NCBI RefSeq assembly: GCF_029893585.1
Contig: NZ_JARXYX010000017.1
Coordinates: 1-64,000, forward strand
Source of the DNA: Streptomyces sp. LBL
GTDB lineage: Bacteria > Actinomycetota > Actinomycetes > Streptomycetales > Streptomycetaceae
Direction: 5' to 3'
Length of the DNA: 64,000 bases
Shown here piece by piece: positions 1 through 9,998 of the stretch. Position numbers and translations under genes: made by a program. Every line of letters begins with the position of its first letter. The first letter of the stretch is position 1. The notes beneath the pieces are model-generated. The model had not been told where the DNA came from and did not search any database. It was given only the letters and a program-made list of their open reading frames with translations.

Positions 1-3000
1 CGACCCCCGATGTGGAGGCCCTGGCCGCCAAGGTGCTGCACCTCGGCGATTCCCCCGGCCCGTACGACGACGTGCGCCACGCGGAACTGGTGTGGCTGAT
101 CGCGGCCGCGTCGGCAGCGGGACGAAACGTCCACAACCCGATCGCCCTCGCAGCGTTCCACATGGAACTCAACGGCATGCTCTCCCCGGACACGCTGATC
201 AAGACGCCCGGCAGCGCGGCTCGGGGACGTGACTGGACCCGCAAGCGATCCACGATGCCCCTGGAAACGGCGTATTACCTGCGTTCCCCCGACGGCACTC
301 TTGAGGCGGCATCCGGCGCGGACGCCTCGCAGTACACGCCATGGAACCCCGAGAAAGCCGACCAGGTGCCGGGAGGGGCCGTCCCGTACTTCGTGCTGGC
401 GGACGGCGGCCCCGACCACATCGACATGCCCTGGCCGGACGGCTCGACCCGCCGGATACCCCCCGAGGAGATCGCCGAACTGCTCACCCGGGATTCGTGG
501 TTGAACGTCCGTGACGCCGACAACCCGATCGCGATGGTCGTGTCGAACGCGGCCACCGGCAGCCGGGGCATGTCGAAGGCCCCCGCACGCCGCGAGGCGA
601 CCGCGCGAATCGTCTTCTCGCCGACCGTTCCTGCGGGCCTGCACGACGACCCCGTGAACGGTAAGCGCGTCATCGTGGTGACCGCCGGCCCGGGCCAGCA
701 TCTCGACTGGCTTCGCAATCGGCCCCCGCGCCTGAGGCCCAGTGCCACCACTCCTCAGACGTCCGACGCCGCATCGGCCGGGCTGATCACCAACGAACCG
801 GCCGTCACCGACGCCGCGGTCAACGGACCGGCCGTCACCGACGCTCCGGCCGCGGTCAACGGACCGGCCGTCACCGACGCTCCGACCGCCCACGTACGGT
901 CGGATAGTTCGTCCGACAGCATCGACGCCGTTTCCACGACTGACGACTCGGGCCCCGCCGATCTCGTGACGAACGGCACGCCCGGTCGGCTTCCCGATCC
1001 AAGCGCCGATCTCGTCATGAACGCGGGTCCGGGCCAGCACGCGCCGTCGGGTTCCACGTCGCAGGCCGGCACCGGGCCGTGGGCCGGCCCCTCGGGAACA
1101 GCGAGTCTCACGCCTGGCACAACGCCGCTGGAGATCCTGCCGAGTCGGTCGGCTGTCATCTTCGCGGAGGGCTCCTCGGGACTCGACCCGGCGGAGAGCG
1201 CCCACGTCGTCGATCTGGGACGCCGGATGGCGAACGCCGGGCTGCGGGACGTGTTGGCCGGTCTCTCGCTGTTCAGAGCGAAGGTCATCGTGCGTGGCGG
1301 CGGGGCCGAGGCGCGTGCGAACGCCGTCATCGGCGCGCTCCAGGGCACCATGCGTACGTTCCTGACGCGGGCCCAACGAGACGTGCGCCTCGGAGGCAGA
1401 ACCGTCGACGCGCGTGACTTCGCGATCACCGCGGACGTACGGGACGGGCGGAGCGATGGCGCGGACCAGCGGAATCAGGTGACGGTCGAGGTCACCCGGC
1501 CGGGCTTCTCGGAAGCGGTGGAGCGGCTGGACGTCCTGCGCCGGGCGGACTCCGACCCGGCGGTGCGCGAGGGTCTGTTCGACCCGGATCTCCTCGTCCG
1601 CCGCATCCTGCACCTGTCGGCGAATGATCCGGTAGGGAGTGGGCAGCGCCGAGAGCTGTACGCGATCGTGAATGAGGCGATGGCGGCCGGCCGGGCGAAC
1701 AGCCTGACGGAGCTGGGGCTCTACTACCTGGTCAAGCGCGGCGCGTTCACGTCCGCGACCAGGATTCTCTCGAAGGACGGAAAGCCCACGGGCGTCAACT
1801 GGACGGGCAGCCCGGTGAAGGACGTGGAGACACGGGCGTACCACGTCAGGGAGGAGCCGGATCCGGCGCAGCCGCAGCGGAAGCTCCAGCAGCAGCCCAA
1901 CGCGGCGCCCTGGCGGCCGAAGCCCAGCCTCCCCAGCCCTTACGTGGTGGTGGCCGAAGGAGGACACGACCACGTCATGATGGCCCTGCCGGGCTTCTCC
2001 TCACCACGGCGGGTCCCGATGGACGAGTTCATCGCGCTCATGGCCATGGACCGGTCCCTGACGGGCCTTCCGGCCAACGTCCCCCTGCTGCTGGTGATAC
2101 CGGGCGCGGGTGCCCAGGGCCTGGAACTGCCCCGCAAGGCCGCCATGAAGTTGGGCAGGACGGTGTGGGCGCACACCCGTGTCGTGAAGGCGCTCCCCAC
2201 CTCGGGCCTTCACAGCGAGATCGTGGTGGCCGACCGAAGGAGGGCCAAACAGCCGGTCGGCCACTGGATCGGCGCCCGGCCCGGTGATCTGCGGGAGGAA
2301 GACCTGGAAGCCGCCAAGGGCGGCTCCGTCCGCACCATCACCGGCGAGGTCATCCCGGACAGCGAGATCGAAACCACCACTCTCGCGCTCGACGGAAACA
2401 CCCACGGCCGTGTCGCCTTCGACGACGCCGACCTGACGATGCGGGAAAGCTACAGACACCTTCCCCAGATCACGAAGTTCGTTACCGCGGATCCCCTCAC
2501 GATGACGCCGGTGAGCGCGCCGGAGGATGTGCCATGGCTCGGCCGGAAGGCGTACTTCGACTCGACGCACGGCATAGCCAACGCGATCAGCGCACGAGTC
2601 CGCGGTGGCCGGAAGGTGCTCCTGGACGGAACGCAGCACGGAGCCTTCCTGAAACGACGCCCGAGCATACGGCGGCTGACCCCCGAAGACGTGATCGTGA
2701 CCATGGTGTGCTGGGCAGACGCCCAGGCGGACGGCTTCCCGTATGTGGACTCCGGCAAGCCCGATCCCTTCGTTTACGATCCGCTGGGGACCGTCTCCCC
2801 TGCCCAGCTGACCGCGAACGAGACGGCGCATACCGTCTTCGCCGTTGACCGGCCTTCCGGCCTCAACTCGCATAAGATGTTCCACGTCATCGAAACCGAT
2901 CCGACGCTCCGGCCGCGTAAGTGGCGTGAACTGCGCCCGGAGCCGTACGGCGCGGAGCTGGACAAGCTGGCCGAAATCGCCGGTCTGCACACTTCGGGGG

Positions 3001-6000
3001 GTGCCGCCTCGCCCGAGGTCAGGGCGACGACTCTGCGGCTGGTCCGGGCCCTGCGCCTGACGTTCGAGGTGTCCGTCGAGAACGACAAGGACGACCCCGC
3101 CGGTCAGTACCAGTCGCTCTTGCGCGGTATCGGCGCCCTGGAGAAGCTGCGCCGGGCCGAACCCGGGCACTTCGGCCGCTTGGGCATGTTCCGGCTGGAC
3201 CTGCTGAACCGTGCCGCTCTGAGCCACGCGAGCCTGCCACCGGTTGTCAACGGCAAGCCCAACAAGCCGACGCCGGACGCGGTCAAGGCTCTGCTCCTCG
3301 CGGCGGCCGTCGCGCCCTCCGGCACCAAAATAACCACGTCCCTCCCCTCGCTGGTAGGGGCCGTGCAGTTGCTGCGACAGCAGCAGCAGCAAGACCCTCT
3401 CGGTGCGGACCAGCGGGTGGCGAAGCTCCTGAGCCTGCCCGCCAATTCCGTGGTGACCAACGCGCACCGGGAACGGGTGCTGTGGGCGTTGGTCGAGGCG
3501 TACGAGGCCCTGTCCGTCAACCCCGACCTGAACTCCCTGAACGCCCTGGCCAACAAGGTGCTGCACGTGAGCGCATCCGCCGGTCCGTTCAACGCGGCAC
3601 GGCGCGCGGAACTGGTGTGGCTGATGGTGTCGGCGGCGGTCGCGGGACGGGACGTCCACAACCCTGCCGCCCTCGGCGCGTACCACCTCGCGTTCAAGGG
3701 CGCGCTCTCCGCGGGCACCCTGCTCCTTGGATCCCGCGGAGAGGTCATCGGCCGCGACTGGACCGGGGAGGGCCCTCAGCCCGCCATGGAAACCGGCTCT
3801 TTCGTGGTGTCCTTGGACGGTGGCCTCGACGCGTCGGTCAGCGGCCGCTCACAGCACAGCTTCCCCGGGAAGGCGGCGGGAGCCGGTACGGACCCCGCGA
3901 AGCCCGACCCGTTCCTCATCCTGGGCAACGGAGAGCACGACTACCTCGACATGCCCTGGCCGGACGGCTCGACCACCCGCGTACCCGCTGACGAGCTCGC
4001 CGAACTGCTCATCCTCGACCCGTACCTGTCGAGGCGCCCGCCGAACTCACAGGTCACCCTGCTCACATCGAGCGACGGAGGCAGCAGCCTCGACCTGGCG
4101 ACGGCCATGAGCAGCCGTACGGCGCTCGCGCGGCCCGTGGCATCGCCCAAGGGCTCCGTGGACCGGTACGCCGATCCCGCTACCGGTAAGAGTGTCATCG
4201 TCATGACAGCCGACCCCGCCCCGGGCACGCAGTACTGGGACTTCGCACGTCCCGCACCGCCGCCGTCCACCGTCGCGGCTTCCGCGGCCGCGCCGGTCAC
4301 CAACGAACTCTTCGACGACCCCGCCGGCGAAGACGTCGCCGATTCCGTCACCAACAGCGATCTCGACACCGACACCCTTGTCGATGTCGCGTCCGACACC
4401 GCAGCTGTCACTGACACCGCATCTGTCACCGACACCGATTCCGTCACCGACAGTGTTTTCGACACCGACACCGACACCGACACCGACAGTGTTTTCGACA
4501 CCGACACCGACACCGACGTCACGTTCGACAGCGACACAGAGTCCCTGAGCTCTGAGCAGGATCTCTCCGGAAGCCGCTACGCAGAGGAAGCCACCCTTTT
4601 CGAGGAGCGACCGGGGGCGTACCCGAGCAAGGACGCGGGCACTGACGCCGCCCCGGTCGTGGACCAGGCCGCCGTCAAGCACCCGGCCTCTGCCACGAAC
4701 CCGGTCACGAACCCTGCCACCGTCACGGACCCGCTCACGGACGTGGACCCGCTCACGGGTCCGGACACGCGACTGGGTGAAGGCAAGAGCCCGGACGAGG
4801 CGGGTTCGAGCGCGCTACGGACGCCCGCTCACGACGCTCTGGCGGCTGCCCGCGGGCCTCTTCGGGTGCTCGGCCGTGCGGAGTTGACGGGGTTGGTGGG
4901 CCGGGTGGCGGGCCGGGGGCAGGCGGTAGGCCTGTCCGTCGAGCGTTGTCTGGTGCTGTTGGGGGCGTTGCGGGACGAGTTGTATACGCGAGGAGTGCGT
5001 CCGGCGATCGCACTGGACGATTCGGTGGTGGGCCGGGACTCGGCGGCGGCGTCGCTGGTGGTGGGTCCAGGGTGGCGTGGGGTGCGGTCGTGGGGTGCGG
5101 TGTCGGACGCGGTCGCGGCGGCGGGGCCGGGTGCCGCGGCGTTCGTTCTGGCGCGGCGTCAGGGCGACGCGCTGGGGCATGCGTGGGCGGCGTACAACCT
5201 CGGCGGGCCGGACGGCGTGGTGTGGGTGGACGTGTCGGCGGGTGCCGACGGCCAGGTGTCGGCTCTCCCGCCGGCGGTCGCGGCGTCCGATGCGCGGGCG
5301 GTGGTGATCGATCCCGCCGGGCAGGCCATCGACCCCGCCGGGCCTGTGGCGGCGGGCGCGTTGCCGGTGTTCGCTCAGTCGGATTCCGCGGTGCACACGG
5401 TGCTCGACGCGGCGACCGGGCGCCGTTACGGCGCCCTCGGCCTCGAAGTCGAGAAGCGTCAGAGGTTCGTCATCAGCGGGGTCGGCGACGTTCCCCCCAA
5501 GCAGGTGCTGGCCACCGCCCCCGGTTTCAAGATCGTTACTGATCATGCCAGGTTCTGGCTGACCGCCGACGGACGGCTGCACCTCGCGGCCCCCCAGCTG
5601 GCACCGGGAGAGCCCATGCCCCAATGGCGCGGCTACCTCATCGGAGAGATCGTCATCGAGCCGATGCGGGTGCTTCCGGGAGAGCGGAGGCAGGACCCGG
5701 AGGAGACGATGGCGCGGTTTGCGAGGGTGGAGCGGGCGTTTGACAGCAGGGACGATCCCCGTACCGCCGTACCGATGGCTCTCGCCGATCTTCTCCCCGC
5801 TCAGGACGGCTGGAAGACCACCGACTTGGGTGACAAGGCCGTGGTCGGCCCGACTCCGGTCCGAACGAACCTCGCCTATGTCCAGCCCACCCCGGGTATG
5901 CCCGCTCTGGGCCTGAGTGTTCTCCAGGACGCGGCGGTGGACCGGCTGTGGCCGGGCCCCCTCGAGAAGCTGGAGGCGGCGAGCAGGCTATTCGGGATGC

Positions 6001-8657
6001 GGGCCACCGCGGAGTTCCTGCGCCGCTTCACCGGCCGGAGCGACATACCCGAGATTGTCGTTCCTTTCTTCTCGTCCATCCCGGACGTCGATGACATCTG
6101 GGGCTACCTGCGGTTCGCGTACGCGCACACCGTTGCCAGGCCGGTCGGCGCCATGCTCGTCCAGCTCCCGTCGTCGGCGTTCATGGCCAAGAACGCCCTG
6201 GCGGTGGCGTCCCGCCATCCGATGGACCGCATCTGGCGGGCTCTGCGGCCCCGCTCCCGGGACTTCTTCAACACCCGCCACGACAGCATCAGCGGGCATC
6301 TCGCCATGACCCTCGCGAAACTGCTGGAGCACTATCGCCAGGACATCACGCCGGACAAGCCGTTCTTCCCGGGGTTCTTCGACGCCACCATCGGTGATGT
6401 GCCGTCAGCCCGCGAGCACACGACCTCCGTACTGACGGGACGCACCTCCCAGGGCAAGGTCGTCACGCAGAAGCAGATGGTCGACATGGACGACTATCCG
6501 ACCCTGGACACCGATGACGGTCGGCTGGAGATTCCGCTGGTCCTCACGGAACTGCGGCACTTCGCGTACGACAGTCAGTTGATGACCCCCGAGGACATCC
6601 GGCGTGCCGTCGCCGAGTTGTCGAAGCTCAGCCGGGAGGTGTACCAGCGGGCACTTACGTACCGTGCCCCTCTGGCCGATGACGTCCTGAACGAATCCAT
6701 CGTGCGGATTCTGGACAACCCGGTGGTGCGGGGACTCGCCCACTTCGTGCACCTGGCCTTGATGGCGGGTCTGCCGCAGGCCGAAGGCGAGCCCTGGAAG
6801 CTGATGTCCACGGGGGACAGTCAGCGGATCGCCCGTGCACTGGGCGCCTACGCCCTGGGTACCCCGCTGCCCGATCCCGTGCACCAGGCACTTCGGACAG
6901 CCGTCGACGAGGCCGCCGGCCTTCTCGATACCGTTCCCCCGCAGCTCCAGCCGCAGTACCGCACACTTGTCGAGCGGGCATGGGCCGCTCTGGACGTTCT
7001 GGCCGATCCCGCGCTGACGCCGCCGGTGTTGCCGTGGGTGTCGGAGCTGGTGGCGCTGGACGGGTCGCGTGTCCTGGTGGACCGGGTGATGGTGGTCAAG
7101 CACCGGGATGCGGACAGGAAGCCGGTGGGGGTGTCCTCGCGTCCGGTCCAGGACTGGCAGGACGCTCGTCGGCATGCCTACGGGTTGTTGCCCGAGGCGG
7201 AGGGGTTCACCTGGGTGCGGCAGGGACCGGTGCCGTTGGAGAGTCCGGTGCAGCCGTTGCCGTTCGACAAGGCGTATCTGGTCGGGCTTCGTGGTGATGC
7301 TGGGGGTGCCGCGCTGGCGTTGTCGGATGGCACCGACGCGGTATTCGACTATGCGCGGATCGTGGATTTCCTCTTCGCGGTGGACGGTGATCTGACGGCG
7401 TTGCCGCCGGAGTCCCCGGTGCTGGTGACGGGGGTGGATCTGGCGGGTCCGCCGGTGGATGATCCGCTGGAGGTTCCGTCGGCGGGTCAGGTGCTGGTCA
7501 ACGGTCTGGCCCGGTGGGGGTGGGCGACGGAGAGTGGGCTGGAGCCGGTTCTCGTCCCGGGGGACGGTGATCTGGGGCCGCGGTTGCAACTGGTGGAGGG
7601 TGACCGGTGGGTGGGTTTCCGTCCTGAGCCGTCAACCGCTGAGCTGGGCCGGCTGGCGGAGCGGGTGACGGGCGAGCGGGGCCGCGCTCCGGATGTGCTG
7701 CGGTGGGTGCGGGCGATCCGGCTGGTCTACGGACCGATGCTGGAGAACGACACGGCGGCGTTCGAGGCGCTGTTGCAGGGTTTCTGGGCGCTGGAGCGGA
7801 CCCGGGCGGCCCATGGCATCCAGTCCCCGCTGACGTGGCGCGATCTGCGGATCGCGATCGGCTCGCACTTCGCCTCCAACGGGCAGCTCGTCCCCCCGCT
7901 GCCGGTGGCTCTGCAGTTCCTGTTCCTTTCGGCGGCGGGCACGATGGGCGTCGATCTGGAGCTGTCCCGGTTCTCGCTGGTCCCGCGGTATCAGAGTGCC
8001 CGGGCCTGGGGCCGGTCCGCCGCGGGGGAGGCCTTCGGCGGCGGTACCGCGCAGGGCGAGGAATCCGCCCAGGACCCGGCCGACACCATCGACCCGTTCA
8101 CGGTCGACACCGCGATCGCCGACGCGCGCGGTGAGCACGATGACGCGCTCGCCGCCTTCAACGAGGCCGCCCGTACCCTCGCGCTCCTTGATCAGCGCAT
8201 GGCATCGGGCGAGGGAAACAGCGACGACGACACGAGGCTCCACAACGCCTGGGAAGAGGCGACCGCCGCGCGGCGGCGGCGGCTCGATGACGCCGTGGAG
8301 CGACTGCTGAGCCTCGGCGCCGATACGGCCCACGACGCGGCGGTGGCGCCGATCGTCCCGCCCGTCAGCCGTACGGACGACGAACGCCGGCTCATCGCCG
8401 CCCTGGTCACCGCCGAGGACCTGCCCGAAGACCCCCCGCACCTCGCACCCGACGACGTCGTCACGATGGCGGAACTGAACGCTCTGGGCATCACGTTGGA
8501 GGGGGGAGCCGCTCTCCAGATGGTCCTCAACGGGTCCGTGCCGGTCCAGGGCAGCGGGCTGAAGCCCGTCGACCACGTACGGCTGCTGATGAACCGGCCG
8601 GGGCCGTGGAGTGAGGCGCTGGACGATGTGGCGGCGAGCGCCTCACGCCGTACCTGA
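1..8657 (+). CDS. Giant 'lonely Cys'-type repeat protein with papain-like domain (5' end outside window)
   Basis: Probable very large secreted or toxin-like protein of the kind annotated in Streptomyces as 'lonely Cys domain' proteins. The frame is open to the window edge and the first residues already lie inside a repeated module, so the GTG at 12 is not a credible start. A module with the signatures KVLH, RAELVWL, AGR.VHNP and DMPWPDGST occurs at residues 1-245 and 1165-1430 (counted from 12), with a diverged copy near 530-800. An Asp/Thr/Val-rich low-complexity stretch lies at about 1445-1515. It precedes a papain-like segment with ERCLVLL (Cys1646) and GHAW (His1723), resembling the Cys/His pair of papain-fold toxin/deamidase domains. 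The C-terminal ~1000 residues are not recognised. The downstream T7SS-associated gene supports a secretion/toxin role. The family call comes from pattern memory; the function is inferred. Confidence 0.6.
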   Translation, partial: TPDVEALAAKVLHLGDSPGPYDDVRHAELVWLIAAASAAGRNVHNPIALAAFHMELNGMLSPDTLIKTPGSAARGRDWTRKRSTMPLETAYYLRSPDGTLEAASGADASQYTPWNPEKADQVPGGAVPYFVLADGGPDHIDMPWPDGSTRRIPPEEIAELLTRDSWLNVRDADNPIAMVVSNAATGSRGMSKAPARREATARIVFSPTVPAGLHDDPVNGKRVIVVTAGPGQHLDWLRNRPPRLRPSATTPQTSDAASAGLITNEPAVTDAAVNGPAVTDAPAAVNGPAVTDAPTAHVRSDSSSDSIDAVSTTDDSGPADLVTNGTPGRLPDPSADLVMNAGPGQHAPSGSTSQAGTGPWAGPSGTASLTPGTTPLEILPSRSAVIFAEGSSGLDPAESAHVVDLGRRMANAGLRDVLAGLSLFRAKVIVRGGGAEARANAVIGALQGTMRTFLTRAQRDVRLGGRTVDARDFAITADVRDGRSDGADQRNQVTVEVTRPGFSEAVERLDVLRRADSDPAVREGLFDPDLLVRRILHLSANDPVGSGQRRELYAIVNEAMAAGRANSLTELGLYYLVKRGAFTSATRILSKDGKPTGVNWTGSPVKDVETRAYHVREEPDPAQPQRKLQQQPNAAPWRPKPSLPSPYVVVAEGGHDHVMMALPGFSSPRRVPMDEFIALMAMDRSLTGLPANVPLLLVIPGAGAQGLELPRKAAMKLGRTVWAHTRVVKALPTSGLHSEIVVADRRRAKQPVGHWIGARPGDLREEDLEAAKGGSVRTITGEVIPDSEIETTTLALDGNTHGRVAFDDADLTMRESYRHLPQITKFVTADPLTMTPVSAPEDVPWLGRKAYFDSTHGIANAISARVRGGRKVLLDGTQHGAFLKRRPSIRRLTPEDVIVTMVCWADAQADGFPYVDSGKPDPFVYDPLGTVSPAQLTANETAHTVFAVDRPSGLNSHKMFHVIETDPTLRPRKWRELRPEPYGAELDKLAEIAGLHTSGGAASPEVRATTLRLVRALRLTFEVSVENDKDDPAGQYQSLLRGIGALEKLRRAEPGHFGRLGMFRLDLLNRAALSHASLPPVVNGKPNKPTPDAVKALLLAAAVAPSGTKITTSLPSLVGAVQLLRQQQQQDPLGADQRVAKLLSLPANSVVTNAHRERVLWALVEAYEALSVNPDLNSLNALANKVLHVSASAGPFNAARRAELVWLMVSAAVAGRDVHNPAALGAYHLAFKGALSAGTLLLGSRGEVIGRDWTGEGPQPAMETGSFVVSLDGGLDASVSGRSQHSFPGKAAGAGTDPAKPDPFLILGNGEHDYLDMPWPDGSTTRVPADELAELLILDPYLSRRPPNSQVTLLTSSDGGSSLDLATAMSSRTALARPVASPKGSVDRYADPATGKSVIVMTADPAPGTQYWDFARPAPPPSTVAASAAAPVTNELFDDPAGEDVADSVTNSDLDTDTLVDVASDTAAVTDTASVTDTDSVTDSVFDTDTDTDTDSVFDTDTDTDVTFDSDTESLSSEQDLSGSRYAEEATLFEERPGAYPSKDAGTDAAPVVDQAAVKHPASATNPVTNPATVTDPLTDVDPLTGPDTRLGEGKSPDEAGSSALRTPAHDALAAARGPLRVLGRAELTGLVGRVAGRGQAVGLSVERCLVLLGALRDELYTRGVRPAIALDDSVVGRDSAAASLVVGPGWRGVRSWGAVSDAVAAAGPGAAAFVLARRQGDALGHAWAAYNLGGPDGVVWVDVSAGADGQVSALPPAVAASDARAVVIDPAGQAIDPAGPVAAGALPVFAQSDSAVHTVLDAATGRRYGALGLEVEKRQRFVISGVGDVPPKQVLATAPGFKIVTDHARFWLTADGRLHLAAPQLAPGEPMPQWRGYLIGEIVIEPMRVLPGERRQDPEETMARFARVERAFDSRDDPRTAVPMALADLLPAQDGWKTTDLGDKAVVGPTPVRTNLAYVQPTPGMPALGLSVLQDAAVDRLWPGPLEKLEAASRLFGMRATAEFLRRFTGRSDIPEIVVPFFSSIPDVDDIWGYLRFAYAHTVARPVGAMLVQLPSSAFMAKNALAVASRHPMDRIWRALRPRSRDFFNTRHDSISGHLAMTLAKLLEHYRQDITPDKPFFPGFFDATIGDVPSAREHTTSVLTGRTSQGKVVTQKQMVDMDDYPTLDTDDGRLEIPLVLTELRHFAYDSQLMTPEDIRRAVAELSKLSREVYQRALTYRAPLADDVLNESIVRILDNPVVRGLAHFVHLALMAGLPQAEGEPWKLMSTGDSQRIARALGAYALGTPLPDPVHQALRTAVDEAAGLLDTVPPQLQPQYRTLVERAWAALDVLADPALTPPVLPWVSELVALDGSRVLVDRVMVVKHRDADRKPVGVSSRPVQDWQDARRHAYGLLPEAEGFTWVRQGPVPLESPVQPLPFDKAYLVGLRGDAGGAALALSDGTDAVFDYARIVDFLFAVDGDLTALPPESPVLVTGVDLAGPPVDDPLEVPSAGQVLVNGLARWGWATESGLEPVLVPGDGDLGPRLQLVEGDRWVGFRPEPSTAELGRLAERVTGERGRAPDVLRWVRAIRLVYGPMLENDTAAFEALLQGFWALERTRAAHGIQSPLTWRDLRIAIGSHFASNGQLVPPLPVALQFLFLSAAGTMGVDLELSRFSLVPRYQSARAWGRSAAGEAFGGGTAQGEESAQDPADTIDPFTVDTAIADARGEHDDALAAFNEAARTLALLDQRMASGEGNSDDDTRLHNAWEEATAARRRRLDDAVERLLSLGADTAHDAAVAPIVPPVSRTDDERRLIAALVTAEDLPEDPPHLAPDDVVTMAELNALGITLEGGAALQMVLNGSVPVQGSGLKPVDHVRLLMNRPGPWSEALDDVAASASRRT
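4360..4530 (+). repeat. In-frame Asp/Thr-encoding tandem repeat
   Basis: Reiterated GACACC hexamers and longer GTCACCGACACC-like units encode alternating Asp-Thr with interspersed Val-Ser-Val-Phe inside the giant protein. Two near-identical blocks, each a GACACC run joined to a GACAGTGTTTTC unit, lie side by side around 4448-4520. The stretch links an N-terminal repeat module to the papain-like region, so it probably acts as an acidic flexible linker. Its length may vary between strains. Confidence 0.75.
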
Positions 8658-8715
8658 TTCCCCTGCGGTACTCCGGGGTGATCTCCTGTCCGTAGGAGAC
8701 GCCGGGCTGAAACGC

Positions 8716-8925
8716 ATGCAGCAGTTCCGCTTGCTGCTCGCGCGAGGGAACGCGGAAGTGGCGCACAGCGTCTTCCTCGAAGCACTGGCGTCTCTCGTGG
8801 CGTACGAACTGGAGCTCAGGATCGCGCTGCTGGACCCGGCCGGGAACAATGTCGTCCTCGGACCGGGCCATGGACCTGTCGTGCCATGCGACGTTCATGC
8901 TCTCCACCCCGTCAAGTCGTCTTAG
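8716..8925 (+). CDS. Possible small hypothetical protein
   Basis: An ATG at 8716 opens a 69-residue frame with a clearly biased GC third position over most of its length. Residues 1-50 (QQFRLLLARG, LALLDPAGNN-like sequence) look more protein-like than the alternative frames. A TAGGAG sequence lies about 20 bases upstream, which is too far for a good ribosome site. It could be a real small gene of the toxin locus, or the tail of an eroded gene filling the gap between the giant protein and the T7SS-associated gene. No family is recognised. Confidence 0.25.
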   Translation: MQQFRLLLARGNAEVAHSVFLEALASLVAYELELRIALLDPAGNNVVLGPGHGPVVPCDVHALHPVKSS

Positions 8926-9023
8926 CGGGCCCCCGGTTAGTGCTCTGCGCCATCAGACTGTTAACTGATGAGGGTGAGTTTGAAAAGGATGAACCGTGTC
9001 TTCTGGTTCTGGAGTGGCTGCCG

Positions 9024-9998
9024 GTGACTGAATACGACGACGGGCCCGTCCCGGAGATGCCCCCTCCGCCCGAGCCGTTCCCCGCCGCTGACGACGCCGG
9101 GGCGATACCGGTGTACGAACCGTTCGCCACCACGCGCGCCGTCGCGGGGGAAGCCGACGATGATACGGAGGGCGGGGCAGAACCGATGCCCGAACCGCCC
9201 CCGGAAGTGGTCGAGGCCGCCCGGCGGCTGCCCGACCAGTGGGTGAGCGTGCCCGACCCGGCCTGGTCCGGCGACGGCGTGCCGCCGGATTGGGCGATTC
9301 CCGGCCGATGGCGCGCGGACTCCACGGGCGAGATCGTGGCGTGGGAGGACAGCGAGGAGTACCGCCCCTCCCCGGAGGCTCTCGGCTGGCCGACACCCAC
9401 CGACCCCGTCGAATCCGCCATCCAGCTCGCTGTCACGGGATACGGCCCCGCCGAGGACGTCCTCCGTACGCTGGCCGCCGCCAAGGTCGCGGTGCTCACC
9501 AGCCCCGACGGCGAGCCGCTGCCCGTGCGGTCGTCGGAGGGCGGGCCGGTGATCCCCGTCTTCACCTCGGCCGCGTATCACCGCGTCGTCGGGGCGTTCG
9601 CGGCCCGGCTCATCCCGGTCCCCGACCTGGTCGAACAGCTTCCTGACGGACATGCCCTCTACGTCAACCCGACCGGCCCCGCCGGCATGATCATGGAGAC
9701 CGAGGCGCTGATCGAGGAGATCGCGGCCCAGAAGCGCGGTGAGCCGCGGCCGACGAGCGTGAGCGAGTCGGGCGAGGAGAGGGCGCCGTACATCCAGGCC
9801 GTACGGGTGGGGGACACGACGGAGGATGGGTCGCCGGCGGGCCTGTCCGACCTTCCGGAACCGTCCGACCTTCCGGAACCGTCTGATCTACCGGAGACCG
9901 TTGATCTACCGGAGCCGATCGAATTTCAGGAGCCGTCCGATTCTCCGGAACCGGCTGAAACCGCGGAGGCTCCGGCCGACAGGGGGAGTCAGGGGTGA
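9024..9998 (+). CDS. Type VII secretion system-associated protein (SseB-like)
   Basis: Encodes about 324 residues. The GTG at 9024 is preferred because GGAG lies nine bases upstream and acidic, Pro-rich protein sequence (VTEYDDGPVPEMPPPPEP) begins there. The same frame is open back to 8886, but that part looks non-coding. The middle (window about 9390-9720) has the features of SseB-like domains found in actinobacterial T7SS-associated proteins: VIPVFTSAAYH, followed by LPDGHALYVNPTGPAG. The C-terminus carries a six-residue repeat, DLPEPS, about six degenerate copies (9847-9960), giving an acidic proline-rich tail. No signal peptide or membrane segment is visible. It sits between the giant repeat protein and the lectin gene, consistent with an accessory role in secretion or substrate handling. 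The exact role is unknown. Confidence 0.55.
   Translation: MTEYDDGPVPEMPPPPEPFPAADDAGAIPVYEPFATTRAVAGEADDDTEGGAEPMPEPPPEVVEAARRLPDQWVSVPDPAWSGDGVPPDWAIPGRWRADSTGEIVAWEDSEEYRPSPEALGWPTPTDPVESAIQLAVTGYGPAEDVLRTLAAAKVAVLTSPDGEPLPVRSSEGGPVIPVFTSAAYHRVVGAFAARLIPVPDLVEQLPDGHALYVNPTGPAGMIMETEALIEEIAAQKRGEPRPTSVSESGEERAPYIQAVRVGDTTEDGSPAGLSDLPEPSDLPEPSDLPETVDLPEPIEFQEPSDSPEPAETAEAPADRGSQG

Noticed and set aside
2001..3686. Long minus-strand frame antisense to the giant repeat protein
   Set aside because: Composition is Arg/Gly/Gln-rich without motifs; the plus frame has clear repeats and a papain-like site. High-GC shadow.
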